Source: Pseudomonadota bacterium (lineage in GTDB: Bacteria; Pseudomonadota; Alphaproteobacteria; Rhizobiales; Xanthobacteraceae). Taken from it: DNA of 8,472 nt. Below, in pieces: positions 5,470-8,472 of this stretch (the stretch's first letter is position 1; each line of letters opens with the position of its first letter). The stretch covers positions 1-8,472 of the forward strand of contig JAKAMD010000139.1 in NCBI GenBank assembly GCA_021823875.1. The letters are read 5' to 3'. The position numbers were made by a program, and so were the translations under genes. The notes under the pieces were generated by a model. That model made no database searches, had not been told where the DNA came from, and worked only from the letters and a program-made list of their open reading frames with translations.

Positions 5470-6063
5470 ATGCAGGCCCGCTTCCCCGACCGTTTGCGGC
5501 TGCCGCTCGATTTCGATCCAGGGCGGCTCGCCGCCGATTTGACGGCCGTCGCAGGCGCCGGCTGGATCGCCCATTTCGTCACGCAGAACTACGAGGGCGA
5601 CTGGAGCGTGATCCCGCTGCGCGGGCCGACCGGGGCCAGCCATCCGATCAAGATGATCTATTCCGACCCTTCCTGCACCGACTTCGCCGACACACCCCTC
5701 CTCGCCGCCGCGCCCTATTTCCGGGAGGTACTGGCCTCCTTTGCCTGCCCGCTCATGGCGGTGCGGCTGATGCGGCTCGCCCCCGGCTCGCTGATCAAGG
5801 AGCACACCGACCTCGACCTTTCCTTCGAACAGGGCACCGTGCGCATCCATATCCCGGTGACCACCAACGACGGCGTCGATTTCCGGCTCAACGGGGTGCG
5901 CTGCCCCATGCCGGCCGGCTCGACCTGGTATCTGCGGCTGTCCGACCCACACAGCGTGGCCAACCGGGGCGACAGCGACCGGGTCCACATGGTGATTGAC
6001 GCCAAGGCCAACGATTGGGTGGCGGCCCTTTTCGCGCGGGCCGGAGCGCCCCTGCCCGCCTGA
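5470..6063 (+). CDS. Aspartyl/asparaginyl beta-hydroxylase-like Fe(II)/2-oxoglutarate oxygenase
   Basis: A 197-residue protein covering about one compact cupin-like (double-stranded beta-helix) domain of the Asp/Asn beta-hydroxylase family (PF05118). The iron site is suggested by H112 in KEHTDLDLS and H161 in DPHSVANRG; R171 in DRVHMVID would bind 2-oxoglutarate. The strand RIHIPV (125-130) matches the family's conserved [RL]xHxPL strand. WYLRLSDPHSVANRGD reproduces the usual tryptophan and 'HxVxNxG/T' order. There is no signal peptide or membrane segment, so it is probably cytoplasmic. Relatives hydroxylate proteins, free amino acids such as proline, or lipids, so the substrate cannot be named. 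The start at 5470 lacks a strong ribosome site (only AGG near 5459). It stands alone between the divergent purine gene and rpsU. Confidence 0.82.
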   Translation: MQARFPDRLRLPLDFDPGRLAADLTAVAGAGWIAHFVTQNYEGDWSVIPLRGPTGASHPIKMIYSDPSCTDFADTPLLAAAPYFREVLASFACPLMAVRLMRLAPGSLIKEHTDLDLSFEQGTVRIHIPVTTNDGVDFRLNGVRCPMPAGSTWYLRLSDPHSVANRGDSDRVHMVIDAKANDWVAALFARAGAPLPA

Positions 6064-6092
6064 CCGGCCGGTTCCCGGGAGCCCTGGCGGGC

Positions 6093-6114
6093 AGGCCTGG
6101 AAAGGCAGGCTTTT
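6093..6114 (+). terminator. Weak intrinsic terminator after the hydroxylase gene
   Basis: AGGCCTG (6093-6099) pairs with CAGGCTT (6106-6112), including one G-U pair, around a 6-nt loop GAAAGG. TTTT (6111-6114) overlaps the end of the stem. It lies 30 bp after the stop codon. Confidence 0.4.
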
Positions 6115-6138
6115 GATGGACTCTACACCGCTTTTCTG

Positions 6139-6207
6139 CTAGAGCCGCGCGACTCTAGACCAGTTTTTCGGGCCCGTTTCGGTCTCGTTTTCCGGGACCG
6201 GCGCCCG
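6139..6207 (+). promoter_or_regulatory. Potentially structured leader upstream of rpsU
   Basis: Two foldable parts lie before the S21 gene. First, CTAGAG (6139-6144) and CTCTAG (6153-6158) form a 6-bp stem followed by TTTTT at 6164-6168. Second, a nested stem: CGGGC (6169-6173) with GCCCG (6203-6207), enclosing CGGTCTCG (6180-6187) paired with CGGGACCG (6193-6200), one G-U pair, loop TTTTC. The first could be a terminator of the upstream unit or an attenuator; the second ends 33 nt before the start codon. Ribosomal protein genes often have autoregulatory leaders, but I recognise no named motif here. Confidence 0.35.
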
Positions 6208-6240
6208 CCATCCAGACCGGACACCTACGAAGGAGAAAGC

Positions 6241-6522
6241 GTGCAGGTACTCGTTCGCGACAACAACGTCGACCAGGCGCTCAAGGCGCTCAAGAAGAAG
6301 ATGCAGCGCGAGGGCATTTTCCGCGAGATGAAGCTTCGCGGCCACTACGAGAAGCCCTCGGAAAAGAAGGCGCGGGAAAAGGCGGAAGCGATCCGCCGGG
6401 CCCGCAAGCTCGCGCGCAAGAAGATGCAGCGCGAAGGCCTGCTGCCGGCCAAGCCGCGTCCGACCACTGGCGGCCCGGGTGGCGGCCATGGCGGCCATCG
6501 TGGCGCCCCGCGCATGGGCTGA
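6241..6522 (+). CDS. rpsU: 30S ribosomal protein S21
   Basis: A 93-residue protein with a GTG start and a strong ribosome site (AAGGAG, about 9 bases upstream). It begins MQVLVRDNNVDQALKALKKK, continues with MQREGIFREMKLRGHYEKPS and then a long basic helix, as in alphaproteobacterial S21. S21 is a late-joining protein of the small-subunit platform near the 3' end of 16S rRNA, where it helps initiation. The motif KKMQREG occurs twice (19-25 and 60-66). The tail after residue 70 is Gly/His-rich (TTGGPGGGHGGHRGAPRMG) and is longer than in the E. coli protein, which ends after the basic helix. A strong terminator follows, so rpsU is probably monocistronic. Confidence 0.96.
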   Translation: MQVLVRDNNVDQALKALKKKMQREGIFREMKLRGHYEKPSEKKAREKAEAIRRARKLARKKMQREGLLPAKPRPTTGGPGGGHGGHRGAPRMG

Positions 6523-6539
6523 GGCTCATCCGAGCCTCA
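6520..6539 (+). repeat. Hairpin that includes the rpsU stop codon
   Basis: TGAGGCTC (6520-6527), loop ATCC, GAGCCTCA (6532-6539): a perfect 8-bp stem whose first three bases are the TGA stop. No T-run follows; the terminator proper is 25 bp downstream. It may protect the transcript end. Confidence 0.5.
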
Positions 6540-6563
6540 TCACGCGACGCTTCGACGACGCCA

Positions 6564-6599
6564 AGCGCGGGCCCAAAATTGCCCGCGCTGTTGCTTTTT
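6564..6599 (+). terminator. Strong rho-independent terminator of rpsU
   Basis: AGCGCGGGC (6564-6572), an 8-nt loop CCAAAATT and GCCCGCGCT (6581-6589) form a perfect 9-bp GC-rich stem, followed after one G by TTGCTTTTT (6591-6599). This is the clearest intrinsic terminator in the window. It separates rpsU from the TPR lipoprotein gene, which must therefore have its own promoter within about 60 bp. Confidence 0.85.
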
Positions 6600-6662
6600 G
6601 GGGGCCTCCAACGCCGAACCTTCGCCGCATTCGCCGCGCTGGTTAAACCCTCCAGTTCCCCC

Positions 6663-7562
6663 ATGACAGTCAAGTTCCCGATGAGACTTCCGCCGACCGG
6701 CCGCCCACACCTCCTGCTGGCGCTCGCCTTGATGCTCCCTTTGGCGCTGGCGCTTGGCGCCTGTTCGACCACGGGCTTCGATGCCGCCTCGACTGGCGCG
6801 CCGGAAAGCGAGGACTCGCTCTACGCCACCTCGCCGGCCAATATCGAATCGCTCACCCGCGTGGTGCAGCAGAACCCGAACGACCCGCAGGCCTACAACA
6901 TGCGCGGCTCGGTATTCGGCAAGGGCGGCCGCTACAACGAAGCGCTCGCCGACTTCGACAAGGCGATCAGCATCGATCCCAATTACGCGCAGGCCTATGC
7001 CAATCGCGGCCTGGTCTATCGCGAGACCGGCAAGCTCCCGCTGGCGCTCGCCGACTACAACAAGGCGCTCTCGATCGACCCCAATTACGCCAATGCCTAT
7101 CTCGGCCGTGGCATGGTCTATCGCCAGGAGAATAAGCTGATCGCCGCCTTGCAGGATTTCAACAAGGCGATCGCCATCCGGCCCGACAATGCGCAGGCCT
7201 ATTACAATCGCGGCCTGCTCTATCAGAGCCAGAACCAGCACAATTACGCCATCGACGACTTCACCACCGCGATCGGGCTGTCGACCCAGCAGGCCGAGCC
7301 CTATATCGCGCGCGGCTTGAGCTATCTGGCGGTGAAGAACTACAAGGCCGCCGCCAGCGACCTCGACAATGCGGTGGCCATCGAACCGCAGAACGTGCAG
7401 GCCTGGGTCAGCCGCGGCCTCGCCTATGAACGGATGGGCGACAAAGAACACGCCGCCGGCTCCTATGCGCGCGCGCTCAACATCGACAATAGCTATCAGC
7501 CGGCGCGCGACGGCTTCCAGCGCGTCGGCGGGCAATACGGGCAGAGCTATCAGACGTATTAA
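6663..7562 (+). CDS. TPR-repeat lipoprotein
   Basis: A 299-residue protein. The ATG at 6663 is chosen because it gives a normal lipoprotein signal; the ATG at 6681 is equally possible, as neither has a good ribosome site, and the frame further upstream lies in the rpsU terminator. The signal peptide ends in a lipobox LGAC, with acylated Cys34. After a linker, six 34-residue tetratricopeptide repeats occupy about 72-275, each with the expected A-Y..RG..Y......A..D...A..I.P pattern. A short tail ends GQSYQTY. TPR stacks bind protein partners, and a lipid-anchored periplasmic one is reminiscent of NlpI-type adaptors of envelope enzymes, though no partner is visible here. The Asp at position +2 that would retain it in the inner membrane is absent (Cys-Ser), favouring the outer membrane if the enterobacterial rule applies. 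Confidence 0.9.
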   Translation: MTVKFPMRLPPTGRPHLLLALALMLPLALALGACSTTGFDAASTGAPESEDSLYATSPANIESLTRVVQQNPNDPQAYNMRGSVFGKGGRYNEALADFDKAISIDPNYAQAYANRGLVYRETGKLPLALADYNKALSIDPNYANAYLGRGMVYRQENKLIAALQDFNKAIAIRPDNAQAYYNRGLLYQSQNQHNYAIDDFTTAIGLSTQQAEPYIARGLSYLAVKNYKAAASDLDNAVAIEPQNVQAWVSRGLAYERMGDKEHAAGSYARALNIDNSYQPARDGFQRVGGQYGQSYQTY

Positions 7563-7579
7563 GCGAAGGAGTTCTTGCC

Positions 7580-7849
7580 TTGAGCGACGAGCGGGCCGGC
7601 GGCAGATCAGGCGAGCCGTGGGCGCTCGGCGCCATCCGCGCCATGAATCTCGAACTCGAAGCCGTATGCCAGAAACCGGGCTGCGGCTGGTTCGCTAGTT
7701 TCGACATCGACAAACTGATCGACGAATTCGGCGCGGACTTCGAACTCCCGGCCGACGGCGCGGATCTCACTTGCCGCATATGCGGCGGCCCGGTCGCATT
7801 CCGCCTCGCCTATCTTCATCCCGATCGGGACGAGCCCGACCAGGATTAG
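7580..7849 (+). CDS. Small zinc-ribbon-like protein, function unknown
   Basis: An 89-residue protein. The TTG start at 7580 is well supported: AAGGAG at 7566-7571 is 8 bases upstream, ideal spacing, and the gene follows the TPR lipoprotein stop by 17 bp, so the two are probably cotranscribed. Four cysteines form two pairs, C30-x4-C35 (CQKPGC) and C65-x2-C68 (CRICG), likely a zinc ribbon. Between them DIDKLIDEFGADFELP resembles the 'hydrophobic-x-x-hydrophobic-x-x-x-x-G' spacer of small alphaproteobacterial zinc-ribbon proteins, as I recall them. There is no signal peptide and the ends are acidic, so it is probably cytoplasmic. No enzymatic motif is seen. It ends 2 bp before the stop of the convergent hydrolase gene. 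Confidence 0.78.
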   Translation: MSDERAGGRSGEPWALGAIRAMNLELEAVCQKPGCGWFASFDIDKLIDEFGADFELPADGADLTCRICGGPVAFRLAYLHPDRDEPDQD

Positions 7850-7851
7850 GG

Positions 7852-8472
7852 TCACGCCGCGCTGAACACGAAGCGCGTCCCCACCGCCGAGTGGATCACC
7901 TTATCGCCGAGCTCGGCGCGGGCGAGATCGTAGAAGCGGTCGCCGGTGCAGTGCCCGACGATGATGTAATCGGGATCGATGTCGCGGAACTCGGCGATCG
8001 CTTGGCGGATGTAGGTGTCGTCGAGCGGCGGCACGATATGGAAGCCGCCGATCACCGCGAGCACCTTGTCGATGCCGGATGCGGCCATCGCCGCGCGCAC
8101 GGTGTTGATGACGCCGCGATGGCTGCACGAGGTGAGTACCACCAGGCCGCGGCCCTTGACGTTGTAGACGGTGGCGAGTTCGTGGTCGAAATCGTCGGGG
8201 ATGTAGTCGCCGGTGTTCTTCTCCGGCGGCATCTTGGCGGGATCGCAGCCGAAGCCGTCGAAAATGCCGACAATCTCCTTGGTCGGGCGCAAGGGCGTCT
8301 CGAACGAGACTAGACCGATGCGGCCGGTGGTGAAGGCGTGGTCGGCGACCAGCGCCGGCTCCGACGCCATCATCAGCGTGAGCCCGGAATCCATGATCGC
8401 CTTGCGGTCGAGCGCGCCGAAATTGCCGCCGGCATTGCGGCGCAGGCAGAAGGTATCCTCGCCGCCGCAATA
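7852..8472 (-). CDS. Metallo-beta-lactamase-fold hydrolase (COG1237-like), 5' end missing
   Basis: The minus-strand frame is open to the right edge, so the 206 residues visible are the C-terminal part. The ATG at 8394 is internal. Family landmarks in order: YCGGEDTFC then NFGALDRKAIMDSG, ADHAFTTGRI, SCSHRG (visible residues 115-120, a predicted metal ligand His), GGFH (142-145) and GHCTGD (173-178). This arrangement fits the COG1237 subgroup of MBL-fold proteins, which includes archaeal dihydropterin-ribofuranosylaminobenzene-phosphate synthases but is functionally mixed. The usual HxHxDH motif should lie upstream, outside the window. Substrate cannot be told. It converges on the zinc-ribbon gene with 2 bp between stops and no terminator hairpin. 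Confidence 0.88.
   Translation of the reverse strand, partial: YCGGEDTFCLRRNAGGNFGALDRKAIMDSGLTLMMASEPALVADHAFTTGRIGLVSFETPLRPTKEIVGIFDGFGCDPAKMPPEKNTGDYIPDDFDHELATVYNVKGRGLVVLTSCSHRGVINTVRAAMAASGIDKVLAVIGGFHIVPPLDDTYIRQAIAEFRDIDPDYIIVGHCTGDRFYDLARAELGDKVIHSAVGTRFVFSAA

Noticed and set aside
3707..5542. Long plus-strand open frames (322 and 270 codons) opposite the purC fusion
   Set aside because: They are antisense shadows of a strongly conserved purine enzyme and contain no recognisable domain.
5077..5988. Minus-strand 303-codon open frame opposite the hydroxylase and over the purC start
   Set aside because: It overlaps the hydroxylase gene and the purC coding start in another frame; the ATG at 5313 belongs to this frame and is not the purC start.
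6621..6637. Direct repeat TTCGCCGC twice at 9-bp period before the TPR gene
   Set aside because: Short and GC-rich, at a frequency expected by chance here; no clear promoter hexamers align with it.
6899..7500. Repeated DNA blocks (such as CAGGCCTAT with AATCGCGGCCTG) as a repeat array
   Set aside because: The repeats follow a 102-bp, 34-codon period and are explained by the TPR units of the protein.
6540..7535. Minus-strand 331-codon open frame opposite the TPR lipoprotein gene
   Set aside because: It is open and internally periodic only because it is the complement of the TPR repeats; the plus-strand frame has the signal peptide, lipobox and TPR consensus.

Overview
The window is GC-rich chromosomal DNA from an alphaproteobacterium, most likely of the order Hyphomicrobiales (Bradyrhizobium/Xanthobacteraceae-like). 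This rests on the alphaproteobacterial form of ribosomal protein S21 with a Gly/His-rich tail, two short YdcH/DUF465 proteins of the rhizobial type, and frequent GTG/TTG starts. Taxonomy is inferred from protein style, not from a marker search. No rRNA, tRNA, insertion sequence, CRISPR array or integrase was seen.

Left part (1-2603), accessory in character. The 5'-truncated gene at the left edge encodes a protein ending in a Kunitz/BPTI-type protease-inhibitor domain, a fold typical of animals. Then come a two-helix membrane protein, a small exported protein on the minus strand, and two tandem short genes (1694-1918 and 2330-2518) encoding related one-helix or signal-peptide-like proteins that both begin MPTxLP. 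A 17-bp palindrome lies in the divergent promoter region between the exported protein and the first of this pair.

Middle part (2604-5299). Two YdcH/DUF465 coiled-coil proteins are transcribed divergently from an intergenic region that carries two TTTACCGGT repeats 11 bp apart. Next, on the minus strand, are a sensorless GGDEF diguanylate cyclase with an intact active-site motif and inhibitory site, and a 437-residue fusion of SAICAR synthetase (PurC) with a class II PurE-like domain. That fusion has the same domain order as animal PAICS, but several PurE motif residues are changed.

Right part (5300-8472). An aspartyl/asparaginyl beta-hydroxylase-like Fe(II)/2-oxoglutarate oxygenase is divergent from the purine gene. 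It is followed by rpsU, with a potentially structured leader and a strong intrinsic terminator; a six-TPR lipoprotein gene, followed 17 bp later by a small zinc-ribbon protein gene; and, convergent, a metallo-beta-lactamase-fold hydrolase cut by the right edge.

There is no single large operon. The window is a series of short units separated by divergent or convergent junctions, several of them marked by hairpins. The most unusual items are the bacterial Kunitz protein, the PAICS-like fusion and the MPTxLP small-protein pair.
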